Source of the DNA: Calocera cornea HHB12733
Lineage: Eukaryota > Basidiomycota > Dacrymycetes > Dacrymycetales > Dacrymycetaceae
Reading direction: 5' to 3'
Assembly: GCA_001632435.1 (NCBI GenBank)
Contig: KV423957.1
Coordinates: 142,957 to 206,956 of the forward strand
Length of the DNA: 64,000 bases
The number at the start of each line of letters is the position of its first letter. The first letter of the stretch is position 1. Made by a program: the position numbers and the translations under genes. The notes under the pieces were generated by a model. It worked only from the letters and a program-made list of their open reading frames with translations, searched no databases and was not told the origin of the DNA. This document shows positions 20,675 to 31,647 of the stretch, in pieces.

Positions 20675-23634
20675 ATGCTTCGCTCACCGTTCGTCGCCGC
20701 ACGACAGGCGGTGCGAAGGCACGGTGACAGCCCCAAACTGCAATGGACAATGCGGCATCATTCTACATTGCTTGCAGGAAACACGCGCCAGCTCCAAGCG
20801 CAAATGGCAATTCGTCGGGCAGCATACATGAGAAACATGCACGCGCGGGCGATATCTTACTCTGCACTGCCCAAGTTTGTGTTACGAGCTTTCAGGGTGC
20901 CTATAGCAGGCGTCGGGCTGGGTGCAGGCGCGGTTGGCTATGCGAACTACAAAGTCGAGGGTGCGTGGATCTGCATATTCTTCACCGCATCGTCGCCTCA
21001 TTCGGAAACGTAGAATTCCGCAAACAGACAAACGAGTGGATCACTTCCGCGCAGGAAACGGCAGCCGACTTCTTCGACGCGGCTTCGGGTCAGTTGAACT
21101 CCGTTGTCGAGCGCGTCGGCAGCATCGAGCTTCCGAAATTCGAGACCCCTGAGTTCCTCAAAGGCCTTTTAAAGGCATCTGGAGGTAAGGGTGAGAAAGG
21201 CGAGGGACGGTCGAAGAAGGATGGCGAAGGGTCGAAGGCCGGAGGAGAGCCGGACGGCAGTGACAAGGGAACGGCGGTTGCTGCGTTAATCGCCGCTACA
21301 TTGTCCTCACCAGCCGACCCCAAGGCAGAAGAGAAGCGATCGGGGTCCGATCAGTTGCAGGATCGGCAAGATGGGCTCATGCATCTTACGCGCAAGCTCA
21401 TCGAAATCCGAAGCATTCTGCTCAGCATCGATCAGAGCGACAGTCTCAAGCTGCCGAGCATTGTTGTTATTGGGAGTCAGAGCTCGGGTAAGAGCTCGGT
21501 TCTGGAGGCGATTGTCGGGCACGAGTTCTTGCCTAAGTGCGTATAACTTCTGCAGTTTGTTACTGTGAGAGACTTACACGTGTGAAGGGGGAACAACATG
21601 GTGACCCGCCGACCTATCGAACTCACCCTCATCCACGCTCCTGCCGCGGAAGGCAATGCAGCCGAATATGGCGAGTTCCCTGCGTTGGGTTTGGGGAAGA
21701 TCACCGACTGGAAGGAGATTCAGAAGACGCTTGTCGAGCTTAACCAGGCAGTCCCTGCTGAGGAATGTGTTTCCGACAAGCCCATCGATCTGCGGATCCA
21801 CAGTCCGCACGTCCCGGATTTGACGCTCATCGACCTCCCAGGCTATGTCCAAATCAGTTCGTTGGATCAGCCAGAAGAGCTGAAGGAGAAGATCGCGAAC
21901 CTTTGTGATCGTTACATCAAGGAGCCGAACATCATTTTGGCAGTCTGTGCCGCCAACGTGGATCTGGCGAACTCTCCTGCCCTTCGCGCTAGCCGAAAGG
22001 TCGATCCTCTCGGGCTGCGCACCATCGGTGTCATTACAAAGATGGATCTCGTGGATCCGGAGGCTGGTGCAATGATTCTGCAAGGCAACCGGTATCCTCT
22101 CCATCTGGGCTATGTTGGTGTCGTGTGCAAGCCCACGGGTCTTTCTGCAGTGCGAGCACATCTTGGCTCTGAAACACCCAACATGACTGGTGCAGTGATG
22201 CGTCGGGAAGAAGATTACTTTGGTGCCCACCGCGAACATTTCGGCAAATCGTCGAACATCATGGTCGGCACCGACACATTGAGAAAGCGACTTATGGATG
22301 TGCTCGAATCCAGCATGGCGAGTTCGCTTCACTCGATCTCAAATGCCGTGCAGCTCGAGCTCGAAGACGCTCAATACCAGTTCAAGGTCCAATACAACGA
22401 CAGGCGTATTACTGCAGAATCGTACGTGGCTGAAACTGTTGACCAGCTGAAGGCGCGCTTCAAGGAGCTCACCGCACAATTCACCAAGCCGGAGATCCGA
22501 TCGAAGCTGAAAGGGATGCTGGACGAGAAGCTTATGGACATCCTTGAGCAACTGTACTGGTCCGACAAGCGCGTTGAGGAGCTCACCGCCCTCGGCAACG
22601 ACCCGAAGGTTAAGCCTGAAGAGGTTGACTCATATTGGAGATACAAGCTGGATGCCGCTTCTTCGCTTCTGACAAAGTCCGGTGTGGGACGCGACTCAAC
22701 TCAGCTAGTTGCAGATGGCTTGCGCGGGCTCATCGAGTCGATCGCTTCTGGCGAGCCTTTCAACTATCATCCTCAGACGGTCGAGCGCATTATCCAGTTC
22801 TCTCATGCTATCCTCCGAGAGCGACTCGGGGTGGCAGCCGATCAGGTCGAGAACTGCATCAAGCCTTACAAGTACGAGGTCGAGGTCGAGGACCGGGAGT
22901 GGACAACTGGCCGAGACAAAGCGCAGAGCCTGTTCGAGAACGAGGTCAAGATGTGCCAGGACAAGCTCGTGGAGATCCGCAAGAAGGTCGGAGGCAGCCG
23001 CCGACTGAGCAACCTGCTCGAATATGTGCGATCTCTGGAGGAGCAGGAGAGGCAACGTAGCCTCCAGAGAATTGCTCGCCTGAAGAGTGGAGAGGATGTC
23101 GATGATGATCGCCCATTGATGCTCGACTCGTACCGCTATAGCCCCGCGGTCATCATCGATGGTCGTCAAGCCTTGGCTTACTCCAACCGCCTGGAGGTGC
23201 TTAAGCTCCGCCTCGCTGCACTCAAGTCGAAGAGGTGCAGGGCCGGCCCAGAGAACGATGTTCTCTGCCCCGAGGTATTCCTCAATGTCGTTGCGGACAA
23301 GCTTGCGTACACCTCAGCGCTGTTTCTCAACATCGAGCTGCTCGACCACTTCCTCTATCAGTTCCCGCGAGAGATCGACTCCCGGTTAATGTACGACCTC
23401 GACAGGAAGGAGATCGCCAAGTTTGCTCGTGAGAATCCTACGATCCGCGATCACCTGGACCTCCAGGAGCGGAAAGACAAGCTGGAAGAGGTGAGTGAAA
23501 AAACTCTTCTTTTGTGTCAATGTTGACGAGAAGCTGTCCAGGTGATGAAACAACTGCAGAGCTTGGTTAACCTGCGGAAAGACATCCAGCCTCCACCTCG
23601 GCGAAATGCCAGCTTGTTTGGTGCCTTCTTCTAA
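20675..23634 (+). CDS. MGM1: Mitochondrial inner-membrane dynamin Mgm1/Msp1 (OPA1 orthologue)
   Basis: Large GTPase that fuses mitochondrial inner membranes and shapes cristae. Exons 20675-20960, 21014-21536, 21588-23490 and 23542-23634 encode 934 aa. The start gives an Arg-rich presequence ([17 protein letters not shown]). A hydrophobic anchor ([18 protein letters not shown]) follows, then a Lys/Gly-rich linker before the GTPase domain. G1 is [14 protein letters not shown]3 DLPG and G4 TKMD. Middle and GED-type helical regions follow ([15 protein letters not shown] near the end). Mgm1 exists as long anchored and short processed forms made by the rhomboid protease Pcp1; a second hydrophobic stretch rich in Ala ([12 protein letters not shown], in exon 2) is a candidate processing segment. 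Confidence 0.94.
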
Positions 23635-23828
23635 CGACCTTCGTTCGTTCGTTCTTTCTCATGACCTTTTGGAATCTTTCGTGTACAACGTTGCGAGATA
23701 TACGGTGACGATCCTGGCATTCTCTACTCTGATGATAACCCCTCTTACTCATAATTGTACAAAAATGCTGTAACGTATGCGGTGGGGATAGGCTGGGGTG
23801 GAGACCCCGCTGGGGGAGAAGAATGCGA

Positions 23829-24555
23829 CTAGAGCTTCGCCCTGGCTTTGGCGGTCTGTTGATGCGAGTAAGCGAATCGGACCGAGCAAGGCGCCGACGG
23901 GCGCGCGAGCAGTACACACCTTGAGCAGCGAGTCCAGCTTGGTGGCCATCATCATGTTCCCCTTGGTCTTGAGCTTGCCGGTCATGAAGGCCTTTTGGCC
24001 GCTCGTCTGTCATTTCATCAGCCCCAGCCCCAACGATCACCGCAAAGCCCAAAGCTGCGCAGTGCGAAGAGAAGCAGGACGCACCTTCCCGTCCGCCAGG
24101 TCGACAAACAGCTGGTCGCCCGCGATGATGGTCACGTCCGGCTTGGGGCCCTTGCCCTTGATGACCTTGCCCTCCTTCTTGAGGTCGATCGTCCAGATCT
24201 TCTCTTCGCCCGACGAGGACTTGATCTGCATCTCGAAGATGCCGTTCGTCTGGGGGCGCGTCAGCCAGCTCTGCTAGGCACACACATTCCCAGCCAACGC
24301 GGGCCGCACCGGGCAGGCTCGGCGGTGTGCAGAGAGGGGAGGGTACGAAGGGGGGGGGGAGGACACACCTTCTTGAGCTCCTTCTGCTTCTCCTCGGGGG
24401 TATATCCTTCAAGCACCGCCGCGAGCTCGGCGAACAGCTCTGACGACTATTGCTGCACGTCAGCCTTTGCCACCCCGGGGAACGCGATGCCAGGAGGGGC
24501 GGGAGGCCCAGGGAGACGCACTGACCTTGAACCCAGGCTCTTTGATATCGCTCAT
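23829..24555 (-). CDS. Single-domain SCP2 sterol-carrier protein with PTS1
   Basis: Five exons: 24526-24555 (MSDIKEPGFK), then exons encoding SSELFAELAAVL...KKELKK-type sequence, TNGIFEMQIKSSSGEEK, TSGQKAFMTGKLKTKGN and a last exon of eight codons, TAKARAKL. The product is ~125 aa, the size of a lone SCP2 domain, with the family motifs WTIDLKKEGKV, PDVTIIAGDQLFVDLADGK and FMTGKLKTKGNMMMATKL. SCP2 domains bind sterols, fatty acids or acyl-CoA. The C-terminal AKL is a canonical peroxisomal targeting signal type 1, so the protein should act in the peroxisome matrix. The PTS1 depends on the last splice: retaining that intron would read a different tail without it. Confidence 0.88.
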
Positions 24556-25802
24556 CTTGCTGCTGTTAGAAGGAAGGTACTGGGTGTGCGAGAGAGGGGC
24601 GAGCAAGGGCAGACGCGAGAACGAGATTGTGGTCCAGCAGACGAGGAGTGCACTATAAGTACCGTGTCGCCGGCTTCTTTCCCCCTCCGGTACCGACCAA
24701 GTCGAGCACCCCTGATGGGTGCCTCTGCACGTGAATTCCACTCCAGGGGCGCCCGTGATTCACCCCCAACTGGCGAGGGTGCCAGCCGGGGCCGAGGTAG
24801 CTCCTCCGGTCAGCCATGTGGATGCAAAGCCAGGCAAAACGGAAGCAGCAAGACCCCCTCTTCGACTCCCGCTGAGGGTGAGACTTGCTTCCGCCGAGTG
24901 GAGCTACTTTGACGGAAGCACATAAGTCGGAAGTAAACGCGTAGAGCGGATGCAAACACATCACGCGGAAGCAAGGACATCACGCGGACGCAAACCCATA
25001 ACACGGAAACAAATCTATAGAGCACGTACAACGGAAGCCACACAGAACGCGGAAGCAAGCACACAGAGCGGACACACAACACCGAGGCAAATACACAACA
25101 CCGAGGCAAACACATGAAGCGGAGGTAGACACATGAAGCGGAGGAAAACACCAAACACGGAGGCTAACCCTACCAGGGAAGCGAATACACTAAGCGGAAG
25201 TAAATACATAACACGGAAAAAAATACGCGAGACGGAAGCAGACATGTAGCACGGAATCAAATACATATCTCGGAGGCAAATGCATGGAATTGACGGAAGC
25301 AAACACAAAACCCGGAAGCAGATACACAAAGCGGGAATAGATACACAAAGTGGAAGTAAACTTAGAGAGCGGAAGCGAATATACAATGAGGGAGCAGAAA
25401 TAAAAACGGGAGCAAACACAAAACAGACGCCAACACCTCGAGCGGAAGCACATATCACGGGACGGAGGTAAATGTACAGGATGGAAGCAAATGCTGATAG
25501 ACGAGGGTCAGCGAGCCGTCCTTCACACGTTCCGCTTTCCGGAGCTTTGCGGAAGCGGAGGCTGAGTGCGTTGCTTCGGAGGCGAATAGTGAGGGAATTG
25601 ATCCCGCCCGGGCCTTGTTGCCCGAAAGTGCATGCAGAAGTGTCGTTAGCAGTGAAGCACTAGCAGCATACAGCTAGCTGTACATCGTCGACCCCGCACC
25701 ATCGTCGTCGACAGCCCCGACAAAACCTCGCCCGCTCTTAGAAGGGTCGAGCTCAACCTCATTTCCACCCCGTCCTCCATCCCCACGTATCCCACCACCA
25801 TC
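24556..25802. other. Intergenic region with family-A minisatellite
   Basis: Divergent promoter region of the SCP2 gene and ATP20, dominated by the array at 24905-25500. The last 120 nt before ATP20 are pyrimidine-rich, as in other leaders of this window. Confidence 0.6.
24905..25500 (+). repeat. Degenerate minisatellite, family A, copy 2
   Basis: The most regular of the three arrays: about 30 head-to-tail units, mostly 17-20 nt, with consensus close to CGGAAGCAAATACATAAC. The GGA and CAAA positions are the best kept; unit ends vary in length. No target-site duplication or terminal repeat was recognised at its edges. Confidence 0.85.
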
Positions 25803-26364
25803 ATGTCCCTCTTCCGCACTGCAGCAATGCGCGCCGCCCTCCGCACGCCCTCCCGCCGCTTCGCATCCTCCACGACCGAGGCGGTCAAGGAGACTGCATC
25901 CTCCGCAGCGGGAAAGACACAGTCCGCCGCTGCTGCCGCGCAGGAGCGGGCGGGGCAGCTGTTCGGCAGCTTGGGCAAGTTCGCCGGCGGCGTGGGCGAT
26001 CGGATTGGGAGCCTCCTCGGCAGTGCGCCTTCCCCCTCCCAGCTCACGTGGAATGACGGTACTGATGATATCGTCGTGTCTAGGCTACCGTGAGCCCCTG
26101 TTCTACAACCTCGCCGTAGCGCGCGAGCTCGCCAAGCAGGTGTACGTCGCCGAGAAGCTCGCACCTCCCCTCTCCAGCTCGCAGTGGACGTCCGCATACA
26201 GCACCCTCTTCAGCAAGGCCAAGGACCTGAACTACTGGCGCGAGGTGATGCGCACCGGTGGGTGGGCGAAGCTCGGCGTGTACGCGCTCGAGGCGTACGG
26301 AATCTTCAAGGTTGGCGAGATGGTCGGGAGGAGGAGTATCGTTGGGTACACGCTGAACGAGTAG
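25803..26364 (+). CDS. ATP20: Mitochondrial F1Fo ATP synthase subunit g
   Basis: Exons 25803-26022 and 26084-26364 encode 166 aa. The N-terminus MSLFRTAAMRAALRTPSRRF is a mitochondrial presequence. The conserved core of subunit g begins with YREPLFYNLAVARELAKQVY at the start of exon 2 and ends with the single membrane span around KLGVYALEAYGIFKVGEMVG, which contains the GxxxG-like spacing used for ATP synthase dimerisation. Subunit g is a peripheral Fo-stalk membrane component that supports dimer formation and cristae curvature. Confidence 0.92.
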
Positions 26365-26699
26365 CTGCCCTGGGTGGTGGTGGTGGTCAGATCTCGGGAG
26401 TGGGAGTGGGGAAAGTGCAACATGTTCATACTGCTCTTCCTTGGGGGAGCGGCGCACACACGCCTGCGGAGTGAAGTGAAGGGGGGCAGGGGAACGGGCG
26501 GCCAGGCGGAATAAAATTACTGTGTGCGGGAAAGGGCGCGAAAAACAGAACGTTTGTACACAGACCCCCCGCGTGTCGCTCTCTCATCCTCTACCTCATC
26601 CTATAGAAAACGCTAGCCTAACCTAATGCCCTCCTTTGCCATCTGTCGTCCCCGTATAACAGCAGGCCTACAGGAAGGCGCAGGGAAGTTTTCGCCCAA
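26365..26699. other. Convergent intergenic region
   Basis: About 335 nt between the ATP20 and PHO88 stops; 3' ends only. Confidence 0.5.
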
Positions 26700-27518
26700 T
26701 CACTCGTCCTTCTTCGGCGCAGGCTTGCTCTCGGCCTCCTTGATGCTGGCCGCGTCCGTCGCGGGGTCTGCGGCAGCGCCGAACATCCCACCGACCTTGA
26801 ACGGCCGCTTGAGGTCACCGGTCGCCGCCTTGCCAAACAGGTGAATCTGCACGGGCTTGGCGTCGTAGATACCCTTGAGGCCGGTGAGGGCCTGCACGAA
26901 CAGGGGCGGGTTGAACTTCATGTAGAGGTGGAGGACGGCCATCATCGCCACACCCATGTAGACGCCGCGGACCTAAGGGCGATAAGCGTCATGTTCAGCG
27001 ACTTAGGGGAGGGACGTACGAGCTTGGACACCTCGCCCAGGTCGTAGTCCCGCACGGTAGTGGTGACGAGTCCGCCAGAGTCCGGCGACTATTCGCAGGT
27101 TAGAACGTTCCTGCATCTCTCATGCAGCAGCAGCTCGTACCATGGGGTTCTTGGGCTCAACTGTGCAGGAAGTAAGCGGCAGTACTGTCAGATAGGAGTG
27201 AAGAATACACACCATACTTCAGCACCGTCTGGTCGTTCTTCTGCTTGATCTGTCGTTTCCTCAGTACCCGACTATCCCCAACAAGCAGCGAACGCACCTT
27301 CATCGAAGTATAGTAGTACACCGCGAGGCACAACAGCTGGGCGGCAATGTATCCAGCACGGACATAGAGGAGGATCTGGGGATCCGAGTCCATTGGGATT
27401 TTGCGAGCGACTGCGGAGCATGTTGGTCAGTTCCAGCACGAAAGGAGGCGGGACAGGGGCACAGCGCACCTTGCATCGCTCCTAATGAAAGGGCGAGGTT
27501 GGCGACCTGGGCGTTCAT
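26700..27518 (-). CDS. PHO88: Pho88/Snd3 ER membrane protein
   Basis: Small ER membrane protein of the SND targeting pathway, first named for effects on phosphate transport. The start at 27518 gives MNAQVANLALSLGAMQ, matching the family N-terminus. Exons continue with VARKIPMDSDPQILLYVRAGYIAAQLLCLAVYYY, a short KQKNDQTVLKY exon and a very short EPKNPM exon. The last begins SPDSGGLVTTTVRDYDLGEV and contains MGVAMMAVLHLYMKFNPPLF and VQIHLFGKAATGDLKRPFKV, the family signature. It ends KPAPKKDE, ~190 aa in all. Five exons with 50-60 nt introns join in frame. Confidence 0.92.
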
Positions 27519-27752
27519 CTTTGGCTAGACTGGGTGGGTGACAATAATGTTGAAACAAGATGTTGGGCGGTAGGAGCAAGTAGGGACTTTGAGGCTCGTG
27601 CGCGCCTTCGTGGAAGTCGTGCGAGGGAAGCACCCAGCAAAAATTGGCCCCGCGGAGGCGCGTACGTCACTGAGATTGGGGCCACGCGAGCACATCACCG
27701 GCACCTTGGACATCTCCAGATAGGGCAAGTGATATTATGGTGGGGGTATAGG

Positions 27753-30700
27753 TTACTTTTGCACAGTGTCCCTCCGTGCACCAAATGCCATGAAGCTCCG
27801 GAAATTTGAGAATACTTGCCGAGGCTGCTCGCCCCGACCCGCACTCGTCGAAATGCCCAATCCAGTCCCTGGCTCCTCAGTCGTCGCCCCTGACCCTACC
27901 AATATTGATGGCAGAGTGACTCTCCCAGTGCCACCCAGAGGTGGACTTGTCAAAGTGCGACCCAGGGCACTTGGTTGGCTCTGCTTGTTGTCCGGATCCA
28001 TGTCTAGAGACGATAGGAAGGACGCGCTCTCGAGGTGCTCCATCGTACTGGTGACCGTTAGGAACGTATCCAGCAAGGTGTTTTGTTCGGCACGCGGTGT
28101 GCCTTTGAGATCCAAGATCTAGATGATGAAAACGTTAAATATGCCTTAGCAAGCACAGCTCAGGCATACCTTTTGGAAGTTCGAGAATGAAGTGTCCTGG
28201 ATCAGCAAAGTGTAGTTCTGCACAAACGAGTCGCCCGGCACGACTGGAGCGATGACGAGCTTGAGCACCGTCTCGAGGCTCGTAGCAGTCTTCGTAATAT
28301 TTCGGCTGTAGCTCGTCATCGCATCTCCAGCCTGTGTGCCGGGGAAGTCGAGCAGGCATGTTCGGAGTGCTTGCAGGTCGATCATTATCTGAGGGAAGGT
28401 AAGGAACAGAGTCAATGCAGCACAGAAGGCTCCGAACCTGCTCGGCCGAGACTTCTTTAATTGGCCGGCTCTTGACCATGGCATTCTTGAACTTGGTCAT
28501 CAAAGTACTGCACGACCGTCAGCTTGGGGTTGATACGGGAGACGTGGACCTACTTCGCCGCCTTATCGTAAAAGTTCCGCAGCCACTTCTTGTACTGCAC
28601 TTGCTCCCTCAGAACATCCACGACTACCTCCACGTTCCTCACCACTTCCACTATGGCGTTACTCGGCCCACTAACGCTCGTCACGTCTCCCCAGCCTGAC
28701 CTAGTTAACACGGCAAACGGAGCGTCCGTAGCAGCCTCCAGTTCCTTCAGCTGCACCGAGACCGCAGAGGCGATCACGCCGACAAAGACGTCCTGCTCGG
28801 GCTGCAGGCTCACTTTCTCTTTGAAGTCGGCATGGATCAGCTCTTTGATGCGTTCTTCGAGCTGCGCGGCGGTCGCGTGGCAGTACTCGGCGGTGTTGAG
28901 CACTAGGCAGGCATTCTTGAGCTCTGGGACATTGACTTTGCTTTCCATCGACTTGCGGTCCACAGAGAATCGTTCCTTGTCACTATACACCCATCAATCT
29001 CTGATGACCGAAGATTGAAGTGCACTCACGGCTTTAACCCAGCGACTAGGACATCTTCCGCATAGATCCTGAGCCACTTCTTCTGCAGTGCACAGAGGTC
29101 GAACAGCGCCTGCTTGTTGGACAGCTTCGCACACTGCTCCAGGATCTGGCGGTAGAAGTAGAACAGGTCCGTGGATGATGGTAAGACAGTCGGGTTGTTC
29201 GAGTCGCTTGCCGCCTCATCTAATGATGCTCGAGACTTAGTACCACGGTAGCCAGCCAGCATGTCCGACAGTGCCCTGTACAATATGGTCAGAAATGTAT
29301 AGCGGGCTCAACAGGTGCTCTCACTTGTCTTGAGCGTCGACAAACACGCCCATATGGTTGTCAAACACGCTCGATAGCATCGCTGGTGGCTTTGTAATTG
29401 ACGCGGCGACCTTGACAACCTCCAGAAACGACACGTCGAACTTCCTCGCCATGCTCTGCTCGAACTCCAGGGTTTCTTTAAGTGACTCCAGAAGCAGAGT
29501 AACAGTGAGCTTCGGCCCCGCCCTCGTGAGAGCCACGGCCAGGTCGTCCCTAGTGATATCCGTAAACTTGGCGCAGAGGTACTGCTCGACCTTCCACTCC
29601 TTGGGGAACACGCCCGAGCGCTCCTCGTCATGCGCGTTCAGCACGCGCTTGAACCACGCGAACCGGCGGGAGATGTTGTCCAGCTGACCGGCCTCGTCCG
29701 TCGAGCGGAAGATGCGCCGGTATTCTTTGAGCTCCAGGGCGCAGTATCGGTCGATCAGCTGCAGTCGGACGTCATCCCCCATTACGTCGACCACTTCGCA
29801 GGCGGACTTGATAGTGCTTGCTTTAATCTGCTTCGCACGATCTTGAGAGTAGCTGTAACGAGGTCAGATAGGTATGATAGGGGTGAGACAAGATACGCAC
29901 AATGCTTCGAAGTCCTCGTCTAGATCTGTTCGTAGCTCGCCGATCAGCTCCTGCATTCGCTTCATGCCCAACGCGATCTTGTCAACCGATATATATGGCT
30001 TGAACGAGGTCGCTATCTGCTTGACAGCCTACCCCAGATGTGAGCACTTGACCCTCATGAATACGAGGAGTACGTACAGCCAGCGTAGGGGCGACTTCGG
30101 CGTATTTCCTCTCCTTGACCAGTCCATCTAATCGACTCAGATCGTTCACTGCCCAAAATCAGTGAGTAAACGTGCTATACATTAACGAAGAACATACCGA
30201 GAATCTGGAACCGCTTCATGACAGTGAGACTCAGGCTCAGGTTGCGCTTCGCGAGGTCGAGCGCTTGTATGTCCTTGGTGAGTTCGCGTACGATCGCCTC
30301 GCTCTCGGTAGCCTTCTCGCGTATACGAGTCATCTGAGACAGGAGTTCCTAGAAGTCATGTATCTTGAGATGATGCCATCGATCAGAGACGACCATGAAG
30401 ACGTACTGCGATCAATGCTTGGATCGTCTGCATTCGTGACGCATCAGACTCTTGTCGCAGTCGAGCTCGCAGATCGTTGATTTCCTCCTCCAAGGCGGCA
30501 TGCTGGGCCTTGAGATCCGCCTGCACTTGTTCTATTCGTCCTAGTGCCGCCTCTTCCACGAACACATTAGCCCATGGGGCGAAGCAACGTGTGCAAGGGC
30601 TTACCATCGGGAAAGAGGGCATTCAGGGTATTGACCAAGTTGAACTCGACGAGCTGCTCGTCCTGCCCGTTGACCTCACCGTCCACAGGAGCCTTCCGGG

Positions 30701-30755
30701 CATTGAGCACGCGCTCAACCTGCTCGATGAGCTCTAGCGGGAGGGCGTGCGGCAT
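27753..30755 (-). CDS. VPS53: GARP complex subunit Vps53
   Basis: Subunit of the Golgi-associated retrograde protein tether (Vps51-54), which captures endosome-derived vesicles at the trans-Golgi. About ten exons; the start at 30755 gives MPHALPLELIEQVERVLNAR, then FNLVNTLNALFPDEAALGRIEQ (exon join at 30605), the typical Vps53 N-terminus. Further landmarks: long helical coiled coil KAQHAALEEEINDLRARL, ELTKDIQALDLAKRNL, ISRRFAWFKRVLNAHDEE with FPKEWKVEQYLCAKF, and VFDNHMGVFVDAQDK. The C-terminal tail is Ser/Thr/Pro-rich and ends SFMAFGARRDTVQK. The ORF upstream of the chosen Met is open but not conserved-looking. Its promoter region is shared with the divergent Yippee-like gene 205 nt away. 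Confidence 0.9.
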
Positions 30756-30960
30756 GCCGCGCTGCCGGCAGTGAGGGTATTGTGGGGGGACGAGACGTAT
30801 GTGCCGAAGGTGGTAACCTATCGTTTCAGGGACCACGCCCTGATTGTCGGTGCCGATCACGCGCGCTTGTGCATACGCTAGTGGCTCGACAGGGGCACAC
30901 ATCTCTCTCTCCTGTTGCCCGTTACATGTCTGTGATGCTCTCCTATCCAACTAGTTGGCC
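30756..30960. promoter_or_regulatory. Short bidirectional promoter region, VPS53/Yippee-like gene
   Basis: Only 205 nt separate the two divergent start codons, so the leaders and core promoters of both genes must lie here. No TATA box is evident. Confidence 0.6.
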
Positions 30961-31647
30961 ATGATGCAAGAATCGGATCTGGAGCCACTGGAGCTTGACC
31001 CACCAACCTCGACGAGACTCGGCAAAGCGCCTGCAACCGGCGGGAGCGACGAGGATGGCGCGCTTGTGTACCTAGGAAGCCGTCCTACTTACAGCTGTGC
31101 GAACTGTTCGACCCACCTCGTGAGCAGACTATGGAGCATTAAAGAGGCTATCTGATGTGTCTCTAGGCACTGCAAGACGAGCTGATCAGTAAGGCGTTCT
31201 CCGGCCGAGATGGGGTGGCATTGTCAGTCTTCTCCCACCGCACCCGCTGTCGCATGCTCATGGCGAGCCAGTCTGTTTCATTCAGCTGTAAACATAAAGC
31301 AGGGGAAGAAGGAGGACAGGATGTTGCTGTGAGCCGCAAGTTGTGCCACTTTTGGTGTCTTGTTGCTGACTGGGTCCGCAGAACAGGGATGCACACGGTA
31401 CGCGACGTAGCCCGCTTGACGCTGTCTTTCCTTACAGACCTTCAGGTCGCGGACATAACTTGTTGTGGTTGCGGCACCAGCGTAGGATGGACATATCTCA
31501 AAGCATTCGAGGCGTCTCAGAAGTATAAGGAGGTGTGCGCCCTGCATTCTCCACCTGGCTTCGCTCTGACGAGTGATTTCTAAGGGCAAGTTTATTATTG
31601 AGAAGGAGAAGATTGTCAAGGATAACGCTTGGACTTTGGATTCATGA
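30961..31647 (+). CDS. Yippee-like zinc-binding protein
   Basis: Six exons (30961-31119, 31167-31222, 31272-31328, 31382-31406, 31446-31532, 31585-31647) give 148 aa, in the usual Yippee range after a ~37-residue acidic leader. The zinc-binding cysteine pairs are CANC and CCGC. Between them, ALQDELISKAFSGRDG, AFLFHSAVNIKQGKKEDR and TGMHTVRDVADITC follow the family consensus; GWTYLKAFEASQKYKEGKF and IIEKEKIVKDNAW complete the fold. Yippee proteins share the beta-tent fold of cereblon and Mis18; human YPEL5 belongs to the GID/CTLH ubiquitin ligase, and yeast Moh1 is linked to quiescence. The exact role here is unknown. The small exons make this gene easy to miss. Confidence 0.9.

Noticed and set aside
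25015..25458. Phe/Cys/Val-rich minus-strand frames resembling membrane proteins
   Set aside because: Reverse reading of the family-A minisatellite; the hydrophobic look comes from repeated TTTGCTTCCG.
24905..25500. CRISPR-like regular repeat array
   Set aside because: Units are short, degenerate and lack unique spacers of constant size; the DNA is eukaryotic.
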